Shown here piece after piece: positions 23,976-33,404 of a stretch of 64,000 bases of DNA (position 1 is its first letter; the number at the start of each line of letters is the position of its first letter). The DNA is taken from positions 59,370 to 123,369 of the forward strand of contig JACKAT010000011.1 of the NCBI GenBank assembly GCA_020634935.1, given 5' to 3'. The position numbers were made by a program, and so were the translations under genes. The notes under the pieces are model-generated. The model worked only from the letters and a program-made list of their open reading frames with translations, searched no databases and was not told the origin of the DNA. This stretch comes from Anaerolineales bacterium (GTDB taxonomy: Bacteria; Chloroflexota; Anaerolineae; 4572-78; J111).

Positions 23976-26069
23976 TTACAAACCATCAAGCGCTGAAAAA
24001 GGGCCTAAGAAGAGACCTTCTTGAGGCGGTTCGGTATTTGTCAAGGTTAAGTTGTGCCAAACGCCGGATCCTTCGGATCGGTACGGTAAGATGTGTAGAT
24101 TTAACGGCCCGGCGTCGGGGGATAACGGTAATTCGTAATAATCGCCGACAATTTCGCCGGGCGTCCACAATGATGTTGGATAGCTGGATAAAACGGGGTG
24201 GGCGGCATCCTTTTTGTAGATTTCTTGGCCATTGCGATCAATTAGCCGCAGCGAAAGGGCGTAATCCCAGTTTAATTTTTGGGGCGCGCGCCAATAGAGC
24301 ATCAACTGGAGAATCGGGCCGGCTTGCCGCCCGCCGGGGGTCAACTGCGGCAAAATTTGGGCTCGATAGCCGATCAGGTCCAGTTCATTTTCGAAATTGG
24401 CGTTAAGGGGGCGGATATCGGCCGGGGGGGTAAAGATCGGCGTCTCATTGAGTTGAATTAAGGGGCCAACCATACTCAAATGCGGCGTGCCGATGAGATC
24501 GGCGGGTTTACGGGTGAAATAGATGGGCCGGGCCTGGGCGCGGGCCTGGGCGACCTTCTCCGGCCAGCGATCAAGCGGATTTCGGACTGTAACATCCGGG
24601 CGCTGGCCGAGGACCAGTTGATAATATTTGAAAGGGGTGTATTGTTCCCAATCACCCCAAATAATGCTGTTCGGTTCAACGTAAGGCAGGCTGCTTTCGA
24701 CAAATCGCTGGGCTTGCGTGCCGCGCAGCAACTGCCGCCAATCATCCAGCGGGGTAATCGCGGCGGTGAGCTGTTTTTGCCAATTCGGCCGGCCTAATGA
24801 CAAGATTAAAAGCGTGGTGAAGCTAAATAGGGCAATCAGTTGCAGCATAAACGGTATCGGGTCGGCGGCTATGGAAGAATAGGCGTCGTTTGATTTGAGT
24901 CGGGCTGAGTTACTAGCGGTGAGCGGTTTTTCAACAGGATTTATCGTTCTTCTCGTCAATGTGTAAACATATCCGGCCAAACTGATGAGGCCATTAACGC
25001 CCAGCCCCAGCCAGACGGTTACAATAAAATAAGCTGGCATTAAATACCAGGTCGGGGCTTCATCTAAATTGACCACTTCAAAATCTAACGTAAATAGCAG
25101 CAGTAACACCATCAGCAACCCCTGAAACAGAAATTGGCCGGGATAGCGCTTGAGTAAGATAGCGGCGCCCACCATAGCCAGCGCCACACCCGGCAGCGAG
25201 AGCTGGTCCAGCAGATCGCGCCAAATAAAGAGCAGCCGGGCTGGCAGATAAGCTGGATCGATGGAAAAAAAGAGGCCGGTGGAGTCGCCGGAGCCGATTA
25301 AGAACCAAAAGCTTTGAAAATCGGTAATTTGTTCGTGGGTGTAGGGCGGGTAGTTCACGCCACGCAGATAGATAAAGAGATACAAGGTTAGCGGCGCGAG
25401 TGTGAGCAGGATCAATCTGAACAGCCGGCGCGGCTGGCGCATTAGCGCCGGATCGTGCCAGGCAATCCAGGCTACCAACGATGGCAAGTAAAGGAGGGTG
25501 GTGCGGTGATGGGCCAGACTGAGGCCGACGGTGAAGGCCAGCCAACTGAGGATGCGGTCGGCGGAGGCGAGCCGATTGGATTTATAGTATTGGGCCAGGG
25601 TAATGGCTTGCAGGGTGAGCAGGGCAAAAAAGAAAATGTTGAATGATCGGACGCCGGCGATGACGCTCCATTGCCAAAAGGTCAAGCCAAAAGCCAGCGC
25701 CAGTCCGGCGACGACAGCGCCAGCCCAGACGGCGGTGGGTAAAATTTCTTGCGATAACCAGTAAACGATCAGGCTGGCGACCCCGGCGGCCAGCGCACCA
25801 CCCAGGGCCGAAAAAAGATTGACCCGCCAGGCCATCGAGCCGAAGGGGAGGAGAAGGGTCCACAACTTGCCGACTAAGATATAAAGCGGATAGCCGGTGG
25901 TGTGGGGAATGCCTAATAGCGGCACCGCGATTTGATGTTCGCCGGCGTCGCCGCCGACGACGCCGGGGGCGAGCGTGAGAATGTAAAGGGTAAACACAGT
26001 AATAAATACCCCCATAAACAGGATCGGCGGCAGAAGATGGGCCTTTAGTCGCAGTCGGTCTGGAATCAT
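23976..26069 (-). CDS. DUF2723 multi-pass membrane protein
   Basis: A 697-residue protein. About ten or more hydrophobic segments fill residues 15-460. The N-terminal GVVGGDAGEHQIAVPLLG loop after helix one is the DUF2723 signature, and GIPHTTGYPLY follows. The C-terminal ~220 residues are soluble and probably extracytoplasmic. DUF2723 proteins resemble GT-C membrane glycosyltransferases, with an acidic pair after the first helix. No substrate can be assigned. Confidence 0.85.
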   Translation of the reverse strand: MIPDRLRLKAHLLPPILFMGVFITVFTLYILTLAPGVVGGDAGEHQIAVPLLGIPHTTGYPLYILVGKLWTLLLPFGSMAWRVNLFSALGGALAAGVASLIVYWLSQEILPTAVWAGAVVAGLALAFGLTFWQWSVIAGVRSFNIFFFALLTLQAITLAQYYKSNRLASADRILSWLAFTVGLSLAHHRTTLLYLPSLVAWIAWHDPALMRQPRRLFRLILLTLAPLTLYLFIYLRGVNYPPYTHEQITDFQSFWFLIGSGDSTGLFFSIDPAYLPARLLFIWRDLLDQLSLPGVALAMVGAAILLKRYPGQFLFQGLLMVLLLLFTLDFEVVNLDEAPTWYLMPAYFIVTVWLGLGVNGLISLAGYVYTLTRRTINPVEKPLTASNSARLKSNDAYSSIAADPIPFMLQLIALFSFTTLLILSLGRPNWQKQLTAAITPLDDWRQLLRGTQAQRFVESSLPYVEPNSIIWGDWEQYTPFKYYQLVLGQRPDVTVRNPLDRWPEKVAQARAQARPIYFTRKPADLIGTPHLSMVGPLIQLNETPIFTPPADIRPLNANFENELDLIGYRAQILPQLTPGGRQAGPILQLMLYWRAPQKLNWDYALSLRLIDRNGQEIYKKDAAHPVLSSYPTSLWTPGEIVGDYYELPLSPDAGPLNLHILPYRSEGSGVWHNLTLTNTEPPQEGLFLGPFSALDGL

Positions 26070-26149
26070 AGGCCCAAATTTTAGAGGAAAGGCAGATAAT
26101 TGGCGAATTTGCAGCGTTTGGCGTTAGGTTAAAAAAGACATTACAAAAA

Positions 26150-26183
26150 AAGAGCATCCTCTGTCAGGGGATGCTCCTGTCTT
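26150..26183. terminator. Terminator-like hairpin after the HEAT-protein operon
   Basis: GAGCATCC and GGATGCTC arms with an 8-base loop. On the minus strand a run of T follows, so it should end the rseP-zinc ribbon-HEAT transcript. Confidence 0.75.
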
Positions 26184-26206
26184 TTTAGATGCGATTAATG
26201 GGAAGG

Positions 26207-27238
26207 TTAATAACTGTCGGCGCCATTATTGCCGTTAGTGCTGTAGTTATCATAATCGTCATAGTCATCATCGTCATCGTCGTCATCGTCATCATCGTCT
26301 TCATCGTAGTCGAAATCGTACAGCATCAAATCATCATCGGCAAAGATGTTAAGCTCGTCCAGCGACTCTTCCGCCGCCGCGGCCAGCGTCTCGATATCGC
26401 TTTCGAGGCAGGCTTCCAGGGCTTCCCGGGCTAGCTCACCGCCAATGCGGCCTAAAGCCCAAATGGCCATCTCTTGAACTTCCAGATCCGGATCGTCATC
26501 GATGATGCCAATTAATTTCTCGACCGCACCTTTGGCTTCTAACTCTCCGCAGGACCTGGCGGCTTCAAAGCGGATTTCTGAACTGTTATTATCTAACTCT
26601 TCGATTACCAGCGGCAGCCAGCGTTGGTCGGCGCTGCGGCCCATAGCGAAAACAGCGCTTACTTGAAACTTTTCATCGTCGCTGTAGTAGGCGGCCTCGA
26701 TAATCTCTGCGACGCCGGGCCGGCTGGAAAAGGCAATGGCCTCGACCGCCCGGCGCTGGACATCGGAGTCCTCGCCGGATTGGTGAATGATTTCAAGCAG
26801 GGCTTCTTCGGCCAGATTGCCCTCGTTCCAATCGATTTCTTCTAATTCCTTCAAATAGACGAATTTGCCCAAGCCCGAAGCCGCAGCCTCGCGAACGGTA
26901 GAAGCCTCATCCGTTTTGAGGAGATGGATCAGCGGGCGAATTAAACTGGCTTGCTCGTGATCCCACAGACTCTTGATGGCGGTGGTCCGGACTTCGGCAT
27001 CTTCGTCGGCCAGGGCGGTCAAAAAGACCGGATCGAAATCCACTTCAAAATTAATTTCGGCGGTTTCCATTAACTCGTGAATAATCGTTCGACGGCGCTG
27101 GACAGGAATGGTCGGCCAGACCTCGTTAAAGGTATTAAGGTTGGCCTGGTTCATTCTGGATAGCGAGTACAATTTGCTACTGCTAAGTTTAGGTTCACTA
27201 CCTAATTGTTCTAATATTTCTTTAAATGAATCGCTCAT
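26207..27238 (-). CDS. HEAT-repeat protein with poly-aspartate tail
   Basis: A 343-residue protein starting at ATG 27238 (MSDSFKEIL); the longer in-frame version would overlap the gene before it. Residues ~45-290 form about seven HEAT-like repeats (LADEDAEVRTTAIKSLW is representative). The C-terminal ~50 residues are almost all D, Y, N and E, with a run of 12 aspartates. It is intracellular and has no catalytic motif. HEAT repeats normally bind proteins; the acidic tail might bind metal ions or basic proteins. It lies four bases after the zinc-ribbon gene. Confidence 0.85.
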   Translation of the reverse strand: MSDSFKEILEQLGSEPKLSSSKLYSLSRMNQANLNTFNEVWPTIPVQRRRTIIHELMETAEINFEVDFDPVFLTALADEDAEVRTTAIKSLWDHEQASLIRPLIHLLKTDEASTVREAAASGLGKFVYLKELEEIDWNEGNLAEEALLEIIHQSGEDSDVQRRAVEAIAFSSRPGVAEIIEAAYYSDDEKFQVSAVFAMGRSADQRWLPLVIEELDNNSSEIRFEAARSCGELEAKGAVEKLIGIIDDDPDLEVQEMAIWALGRIGGELAREALEACLESDIETLAAAAEESLDELNIFADDDLMLYDFDYDEDDDDDDDDDDDDYDDYDNYSTNGNNGADSY

Positions 27239-27242
27239 AGTC

Positions 27243-28118
27243 TCACTGCCATAAAAAGCTAAGCGTATCGCTGACTTCACTGACGGGCCGGCCAACCTGC
27301 CGGCCTTCTTCGTTGGTGGCTATCTGTTCAATATAGACATACCACTCATACTTGCGGCCGGTGAATTCATCGGCCAGGCCCCAATATTGATCTGGGGGGA
27401 TCTCCCAAAAAGTATCTTTAACATTTGAGCCGCCATAAGCGACTTGCCCGTCTTGCTGCCAGGTCATCCGCACCGCATAGTATTCGTTGGGAGCCAACTG
27501 CCCCATATCTTCCCAGCGCAGGATGATCTCTTCGTCTTTGCCGAAGAGTTTGCCGTCGGCTGGACCTCGCAAGAGTGGCTTCTTGAAGCGAGGCGTCGGG
27601 GTGGGGGTGATGGTAGGCGTATCGGTTGCGGTCGGTTCGCCGGGCAGCAGGGTGTTGGTCGGTGTTGGCGTCTCGGTTTCAGTGGGTGTAGGTGAAGGGG
27701 TGAAGGTGGCAGTTGAGGTCGGTGTGGCCGTATCGGTGGGTGTGGGCGTCAGGGTCGGCGTTGATGTTGATGTTGGCGTTGTGGTTACGGTTAGAGTTGG
27801 CGTTTCAGTCGGCGGATTAACAAGTAGGGTGACCTGCTCGGCGCCTTGCGCCAGCGCCGGACCAAAGCGCACCATACCAAGAATTAAGCCGACAACCGCT
27901 ATGACGCCTAAACTGATTTGCCAATAGGGTGTCGGCTTTGGTTCTAACTTCGCTCCACAGTGCGGGCAGATGCTCAACTTGGCCGGCGCCCGCAAACTGC
28001 AAACTCGACAGCGAATTTGCAATGCCAGACTTGTATTTTCGTGACCACAGTTTGGACAAATACGCCAACCCGATTTTACAGGTTCCTGACAAATAGGGCA
28101 GGATTGTCCTTCAGTCAT
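27243..28118 (-). CDS. Double zinc-ribbon, single-pass protein with Thr/Pro-rich stalk
   Basis: A 291-residue protein. Two double zinc ribbons sit at the N-terminus: C7/C10, C21/C24, C37/C40 and C51/C54. A transmembrane helix covers ~66-84. A T-P-rich stalk follows (~100-178), then a globular outer domain of about 110 residues ending in SFLW. The zinc ribbons should face the cytoplasm and the C-terminus the exterior. The ATG overlaps the rseP stop (TAATG), so the proteins are made together. Function unknown; a protease substrate or adaptor role is plausible. Confidence 0.8.
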   Translation of the reverse strand: MTEGQSCPICQEPVKSGWRICPNCGHENTSLALQIRCRVCSLRAPAKLSICPHCGAKLEPKPTPYWQISLGVIAVVGLILGMVRFGPALAQGAEQVTLLVNPPTETPTLTVTTTPTSTSTPTLTPTPTDTATPTSTATFTPSPTPTETETPTPTNTLLPGEPTATDTPTITPTPTPRFKKPLLRGPADGKLFGKDEEIILRWEDMGQLAPNEYYAVRMTWQQDGQVAYGGSNVKDTFWEIPPDQYWGLADEFTGRKYEWYVYIEQIATNEEGRQVGRPVSEVSDTLSFLWQ

Positions 28119-29515
28119 TAGAATAGATTACCCCAATCGATAGTCGGGATCGGGTTGCTGAGATCGTAGTAGCTGATCACTAACATCAGCGTCAAAAGCA
28201 AGGCCAATCCGATAAAATGAATGGCTCCCTCTTTTTCTGGGGCGATGCGTTTGCCACGGATAGCTTCGATAATCACAAACAGAATGCGGCCTCCGTCTAG
28301 CGCCGGCAGCGGGAGCAAATTGGTCACGGCCAGGGCTGTACTTAAAATAGCGGTCAACCATAAAATGGGGAACCACCAGTTAAGCTCAACCGCTGCGTCA
28401 ACCGCCGACCCGGTTTGCTGATAAATACCAACCGGTCCGGTAGGTCGAGCCGCTTCAGCCGGAATAATATCCCGGAGGATAGCAATAGGCAAGTAGAAAG
28501 TCAAACCAATGTACTCGGCAGTTTGCTGAAAGCCTCTCGTTAGCGCGGTTGGCAAAGGGTAGTAGGTTTTTTCGTTTTGTATGCCGTCGTACTTAATGCC
28601 AACGCCCATCGAACCCTGGCCTTCCGGCGGATCGACACGGGGTATCAGGGAGGTGTTAAACGTTTCTCCATCCCGCAGCACCCTCAGCATAATTTCCTGA
28701 CCCTTTTTTTCATTAACATAGTAAATGAGATCCCCAACGTGCTCGAACTTGGCCTCATCGGCGCCTAAAACAATATCGCCTGCCATTAACCCGGCGCTTT
28801 CGGCCGGGGTGCCGGGGACAACATCAGTGACTACGGTTTTGGCAATAGGGGTCTCTTCGCCGTTGGCATTGAGGCCGGTTATCGGTTCGGGGACGCCCGA
28901 CATGGAGGTCAACGTAAAAAAGAAGACAGCGGTCAGTAGATTCATCAGCGAGCCGGCGACGAGTACGGCAAAGCGCACCCGTTTGCTCTTGCTGGCGAAA
29001 CTGCCGGGAGCAGTCGGGTCTTCTTCACCTACCATGCGCACATACCCGCCTAACGGAATCCAGTTGATAGAATATTCAGTCGGTTTCTCAATGGCTTCTA
29101 CCGTAGCCGCCGGCATATCCTCAGAATACCTGATTTTAGCCGAGTCCCGGTTCAGCATGTTGAATAATTTGGCCTCGCTGCCTTCTTTGGTGGAAGCCGG
29201 TTTAGCATCGGTTTCTACCAGATTGAGGCGGGTAACGGCCGGACGACCTTTGGCATCAACGGTTGTTTCGGCCACCACTTGGCTGCCGGGCTGAATTTGG
29301 CGGGAGACTTGAACTTTACGCCCAATCACATACTCCTGGCCGTCGAGCGTAACTTTACCTTCATCTTGCCAAATTTTAACCGCTCGCGGTGGGAAGCCAA
29401 TAGCAAATTCTTCCACCGTGATGCCAGATCGCTTGGCAACAATAAAATGCCCCAGTTCGTGTACAAAAATTAAGATGCTCAGAATGATTATAAAGGCAAT
29501 GCCAGTCAGTATCAA
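28118..29515 (-). CDS. rseP: Site-2 intramembrane metalloprotease (RseP family)
   Basis: About 465 residues from the preferred TTG 29515, which has AAAGGA nine bases upstream; a longer TTG start at 29587 has no ribosome site. HELGHF near residues 19-24 gives the zinc ligands and catalytic Glu. A PDZ domain is near 210-300 (VPGTPAESAGLMAGDIVLGA). LPALDGGRI supplies the third zinc ligand close to the end. The family cleaves membrane-bound anti-sigma factors. A ~100-residue insertion after the first helices is larger than in E. coli RseP. Confidence 0.9.
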   Translation of the reverse strand: MILTGIAFIIILSILIFVHELGHFIVAKRSGITVEEFAIGFPPRAVKIWQDEGKVTLDGQEYVIGRKVQVSRQIQPGSQVVAETTVDAKGRPAVTRLNLVETDAKPASTKEGSEAKLFNMLNRDSAKIRYSEDMPAATVEAIEKPTEYSINWIPLGGYVRMVGEEDPTAPGSFASKSKRVRFAVLVAGSLMNLLTAVFFFTLTSMSGVPEPITGLNANGEETPIAKTVVTDVVPGTPAESAGLMAGDIVLGADEAKFEHVGDLIYYVNEKKGQEIMLRVLRDGETFNTSLIPRVDPPEGQGSMGVGIKYDGIQNEKTYYPLPTALTRGFQQTAEYIGLTFYLPIAILRDIIPAEAARPTGPVGIYQQTGSAVDAAVELNWWFPILWLTAILSTALAVTNLLPLPALDGGRILFVIIEAIRGKRIAPEKEGAIHFIGLALLLTLMLVISYYDLSNPIPTIDWGNLF

Positions 29516-29642
29516 TGTCTCTGGTCCTTTCCGGATATAGGGGTTTAAATAAATATTATACCCATCCGCTAACTGATTGCCAAACAAAAAGTTAGGGGGC
29601 TATCCGTATTTTTTACACCATTACTATTGTGCAATAACTCCA

Positions 29643-30701
29643 TTAAAACTCAATTAACCGGGCCGGGCCACCGGCTCCGCTGATTAAGACGTCTTGTACA
29701 CCCGCAATACGGCGGGCTGCGGCCTCGACTGCGGGCGCATGTTCTGCCTCGCAAATAAGGTGAACATTCGGCCCGGCGTCGATGGTGAAATAGACCGGCA
29801 GTTCTTCCCGCCGCCATTGTTGCGTCGCTTGGATGACAGCCATAGTAGCCGGATGCCAGTAATACAAGGGTGGATGGCCCGACATCATTACCGCATGCAT
29901 AATAATGGTATCTTCTTCGATAACCGGCCCCATTGTCGCTAAATCTCGGGCCAGCAAAGCCTGGCGACAAGCAGCCAGTCGGCTCTCGGCGCCAGCCACA
30001 CGAGCCGGTTGCAGCGAACTGGTATCAGCAATTTGATGCCCTCCGGTTGAGCCGACCGATTTATGTTCCTGACTGACGATGACCACCAGATCGCGCAGGT
30101 TCCAATGGTCTGGCCCGGCCAAACTGGTGGCGACCGAAGTCTGATCATTGCCGGCGAGCCATTGGCAATAACCGGCCGGCACCGATCGGCAGGCCGAGCC
30201 GGAGCCGCGCCGGGCCAGCCGTGAAAGTTCGGCTTCGGTCAAAGCCAATCCCGCCGCAGCCGCGCCAGCCACACTCAAAGCCGCAAAGGCCGCCGCCGAC
30301 GAGGCAATGCCGGAGCCCACCGGAAAATTACTTTCCGACTCAACGCGAGCGGCCCGGTTTAAGCCCGTTTCGGTGCGAATTAGATTGAGACTGGCCGTGA
30401 CACGAGTCAAACCAGGTCCGGTCACTTGAGTGCCATTGATGGAGAGGACATCCTGGTTGAGGCCCATCTCAAAGGTGACACTGGTTACCGTATACAAATC
30501 GGCCAGATTCATCGATAGAGAAGGATTGGCCGGCAGCCGCTGCAGATGATCGATATTGCCCCAATATTTAATAAAAGCGATGTTAGGATGGGCTAAAGCT
30601 GTAGCTCGATGCTCACGGGCAGCCCTGGCCCGTAGTTCGATCTGCTCGTCTTGATTGACAAGGGTAGAAAGTGGGGGGATTTTGGAAATTAGGGTTGGCA
30701 T
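29643..30701 (-). CDS. mvaD: Mevalonate diphosphate (or monophosphate) decarboxylase
   Basis: A 352-residue GHMP-fold enzyme with AGGAGA upstream. HPNIAFIKYWGNID near 38-51, FPVGSGIASSAAAFAAL near 125 and SGSACRSV near 170 match the decarboxylase motifs; ITIDAGPNVHL near 306 and SGAGGPA are also kept. It makes isopentenyl precursors by decarboxylating mevalonate 5-diphosphate. In some Chloroflexi the close homologue acts on mevalonate 5-phosphate together with isopentenyl phosphate kinase; the sequence does not let me choose. No other mevalonate gene is in the window. Confidence 0.9.
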   Translation of the reverse strand: MPTLISKIPPLSTLVNQDEQIELRARAAREHRATALAHPNIAFIKYWGNIDHLQRLPANPSLSMNLADLYTVTSVTFEMGLNQDVLSINGTQVTGPGLTRVTASLNLIRTETGLNRAARVESESNFPVGSGIASSAAAFAALSVAGAAAAGLALTEAELSRLARRGSGSACRSVPAGYCQWLAGNDQTSVATSLAGPDHWNLRDLVVIVSQEHKSVGSTGGHQIADTSSLQPARVAGAESRLAACRQALLARDLATMGPVIEEDTIIMHAVMMSGHPPLYYWHPATMAVIQATQQWRREELPVYFTIDAGPNVHLICEAEHAPAVEAAARRIAGVQDVLISGAGGPARLIEF

Positions 30702-30809
30702 AGTATCTCCTATTTTACCCGTAAGGGTGGATCAGCCCAAGTTTGGATGCCAAGATTGTACAACATACGCTTTCAATTATGCCAATCGACTGCATCTTTG
30801 TCTCCAAAC

Positions 30810-30844
30810 AAAAATCCCGCCGGGATGATAACAGCGGGATTTTT
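30810..30844. terminator. Terminator between the hydrogenase homologue and mvaD
   Basis: AAAAATCCCGC and GCGGGATTTTT arms enclose a short loop, giving a strong stem followed by T in either direction. It probably ends the transcript of the pseudo-hydrogenase gene. Confidence 0.85.
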
Positions 30845-30872
30845 GTAGGATGATTTGAGCTAACGCCGGTTA

Positions 30873-32195
30873 TTACTTAGGGTTGAGCTTAAGAGAGAGA
30901 AACGGGGTTGTTTTGGAGATACCCGGCACATAACTGTCAACAAGCTGCTGGCAGCGACGATAGATTTCGTGTGAGTCGAGGGTTAATAACCGGGGCAAGT
31001 AATGACGAAGGTCATTTTCCATTTGCTTCAAATTGAGAGAGAGGGGCGTCACGACCTGTGCTTTTTGAACAATGCCATGCTGGTTAAGGCAGCAGTAATG
31101 GTACAACAACCCAGCCGGCGATTCAATCAGGCTACTGCCTTCGCCGGCTTGAGGCTCGACCGGTTTTCGGCTCGGCTGGGGGGCGATATAATGCTCGATA
31201 ATAGTCTGGGCCTCTTCAATGGCTTGGACTAATTCTACCGCTCGGGCAATGATGCTGACAAACGGGTTGCTGTTTGGAAATGTTAGCTTGGTGGCTGCCA
31301 AAGATTGCGCGGCTCGCTGGGTGAGTTTATCAGGATTAAGATTAATACGGGCTAACGGGCCAACGTGATAGTACCTGTTTTGAGCCGATGGGGTATGATA
31401 ACTATTTCCATTCCCCTTGCCGTTGAACGTATAATTCGTGAACCCAATCGGAAAATGAGTCCTAAATATATCCGCGGAAATACTTAGCCCCTTTGAAGAA
31501 ATAAGCCGGTCACCAAAGATGGGATATTCATCTGGGTGCCAAAGCGAGACAAATTCACGTTCGGATTTGAAGTCCGGCAGTGGCAAGCTGGCTACCCATT
31601 CAACCGTCTCTGCCGCAGCATCCAGCCCCCAGTCGAGATCCCCTTTAAGACTTTGTAACTCCTGAAGGCTGGGGGCAGTGTAAAATCCGCCCACACAAGG
31701 CGTAGTCGGGTACTCTTTTTGACCCACAATCATTTTTAACAATGCCTGCCCAATCTTTTTAAGGCAAAGGCCGCGTTCGACCAGCGGTTTTAGCTGGGGA
31801 ACATTAGCCATGGCCAGCACATTGTCGTAGTGTAAGAGTTTGGGCGCTTGATAGAGATAAATATCAGCTGCATGGGTTTCGATCCAAGTGGCTAAGATTA
31901 AAAGTCGGCGTAAGGTACGAATTTCTGAAGCCGTGCTCACTCTCAATATTTTTTCCAAGGCGTTAATAAAATTTAACTGCCCGGTGGCTGGACTGGATCC
32001 ACCGATACGGGCGGCAACGTGGGGTGTTTCTTGAAATTGTTGTCCGCGCAAAAATGGCTCAACAAAGGGAGATGGCTCAAGGCGCTGTAATTGCAAATGG
32101 GTGACTTTTCCATTTTCGACCACGATGTCGATAACTTCCCTGGCTTGAGCGGGGGCCACTATATTTACTTTGTCGGGTAGTTTATAAAAATTCAT
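30873..32195 (-). CDS. Degenerate [NiFe]-hydrogenase large subunit lacking all metal cysteines
   Basis: A 440-residue protein (start at ATG 32195; a TTG five codons upstream is possible). The whole length follows group 3-type hydrogenase large subunits: FVEPFLRGQQFQE before motif L1, LRRLLILATWIETHAADIYL, VGGFYTAPS and a C-terminal LVDSY segment. The nickel-iron ligands are gone. RICGIC is RIGGSS at 63-68. DPCxxCxxH is VPGISKTTP at 423-431. It cannot bind the canonical [NiFe] centre. No small subunit, maturation or diaphorase gene is near. The intact frame over 440 codons argues against a simple pseudogene. Its function is unknown; a structural or quinone-type role similar to NuoD, which also lacks the cysteines, is one possibility. 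Confidence 0.82.
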   Translation of the reverse strand: MNFYKLPDKVNIVAPAQAREVIDIVVENGKVTHLQLQRLEPSPFVEPFLRGQQFQETPHVAARIGGSSPATGQLNFINALEKILRVSTASEIRTLRRLLILATWIETHAADIYLYQAPKLLHYDNVLAMANVPQLKPLVERGLCLKKIGQALLKMIVGQKEYPTTPCVGGFYTAPSLQELQSLKGDLDWGLDAAAETVEWVASLPLPDFKSEREFVSLWHPDEYPIFGDRLISSKGLSISADIFRTHFPIGFTNYTFNGKGNGNSYHTPSAQNRYYHVGPLARINLNPDKLTQRAAQSLAATKLTFPNSNPFVSIIARAVELVQAIEEAQTIIEHYIAPQPSRKPVEPQAGEGSSLIESPAGLLYHYCCLNQHGIVQKAQVVTPLSLNLKQMENDLRHYLPRLLTLDSHEIYRRCQQLVDSYVPGISKTTPFLSLKLNPK

Positions 32196-32636
32196 TTCTA
32201 GCCATCCCAAACTAAGCTCACAAGCTGGGTTACTTCAAAAAATGGTCTTATGCAGATGACCGGCTCGTTCACTTAAATAGAAAAACACAAATAGAGTTTT
32301 AGTTAGTATTGAGACCGGTTACCTAATTAGGGTGAAAAAACTATTTGTGAAATTTTTAACTAACCAAACTTCTAAAGATATGGGGTAGTTGTCAAACACA
32401 GTTTAAAACAAAACCAGTAATTATGGACTAGTCGAAATGGTAGGTTAATGCCTAGATCGATGGCGAGTTTAATTGTAGGCTACTACTGGTCACTCAACTA
32501 GGTGAAACTAATAACAAAAAGTCTGTTCAACTGGGGGGTGCATTTGGTTCAAATCTGACTTAAACTAAAGTTAGAATGGGTAAAGAGACTGTTTGAACAA
32601 GAATGATGTGGGTTGCAACAGGGGAGGGCGGAGAAA
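32196..32636. other. Divergent promoter region
   Basis: 441 bp between the divergently read hydrogenase homologue and the phosphoribosyltransferase. It is AT-rich with no frame or repeat. Promoters for both genes must lie here; no clear consensus pair stands out. Confidence 0.5.
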
Positions 32637-33329
32637 ATGTTAGAGCATGTGTATATTTTTTCAGATAGAGTGGAAGCCGGTCGGAAATTGGCGGTTCGAT
32701 TGCAACACGATCCCGTTATTAAAGCAGCAGCCGTGGACCAAATTTTATTGCTTTCAATTCCCTATGGCGGGGTAGTGGTCGGGGCAACGGCGGCCGAAAT
32801 TTTGGGATGCCGCCACGATATTATTGCCGCCAAAAAGATTAAATGCCCTTGGTGCGAGGAAGTGATCATCGGCGCCGTGGCCGAGCGTGAAGTCGTGACC
32901 ATTAGTAAGCCGATGATGCACGATTGTTTGCACCACGGAAAATCGACCGGTTCAGCCATCGAACAGGCCAAGGCCGGAGTAGAAGATTATATCAGCAAGT
33001 TTCGGGCTGGTCGCTCGCTTGATTTAGCCTCCAAGGTTGTTATTCTGGTCGATGATGGGATCGCCTCCGGAGAAACGATAAAAGCCGCTATCAAATGGAT
33101 TAACTCCAAAGCCAAAATAGATCGACCTCAAAAATTAATTGTGGCTGTACCCATTTGTTCTCACCACATCGCGACCGAAATGCGGCAACTTAGCGATCAA
33201 TTCGTTTGTCTCTCCATGCCGAGCGATTTTTGGACTGTGGGTGAATTTTATTGGGATTTTAGTCAAGTGAATGATGAGATAGTCCATAACCATTTAACGC
33301 GATGGTATGCTGTGCCGGCAACCTCGTGA
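32637..33329 (+). CDS. Phosphoribosyltransferase-fold protein (COG1926-like)
   Basis: A 230-residue protein starting at ATG 32637 with GGGGAGG upstream. The PRPP loop is VVILVDDGIASGET near 142-155, with the usual two acidic residues. An N-terminal YGGVVVGATAAEIL strand-helix matches the family. It carries an extra C-P-W-C pair after AAKKIK near 67-74. Members are annotated only as predicted phosphoribosyltransferases. The base substrate is unknown. It is divergently transcribed from the hydrogenase homologue. Confidence 0.8.
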   Translation: MLEHVYIFSDRVEAGRKLAVRLQHDPVIKAAAVDQILLLSIPYGGVVVGATAAEILGCRHDIIAAKKIKCPWCEEVIIGAVAEREVVTISKPMMHDCLHHGKSTGSAIEQAKAGVEDYISKFRAGRSLDLASKVVILVDDGIASGETIKAAIKWINSKAKIDRPQKLIVAVPICSHHIATEMRQLSDQFVCLSMPSDFWTVGEFYWDFSQVNDEIVHNHLTRWYAVPATS

Positions 33330-33404
33330 TCGACTTAAAAAATTAAATTAGCGAAATGGGGTTAGGTTTTTTACTAACGGCAGCTCAAAAATAGGAGGTG
33401 AACC

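Noticed and set aside
26189..26434. Plus-strand hydrophobic frame rich in I and V
   Set aside because: It is the antisense of the poly-Asp tail codons of the HEAT protein.
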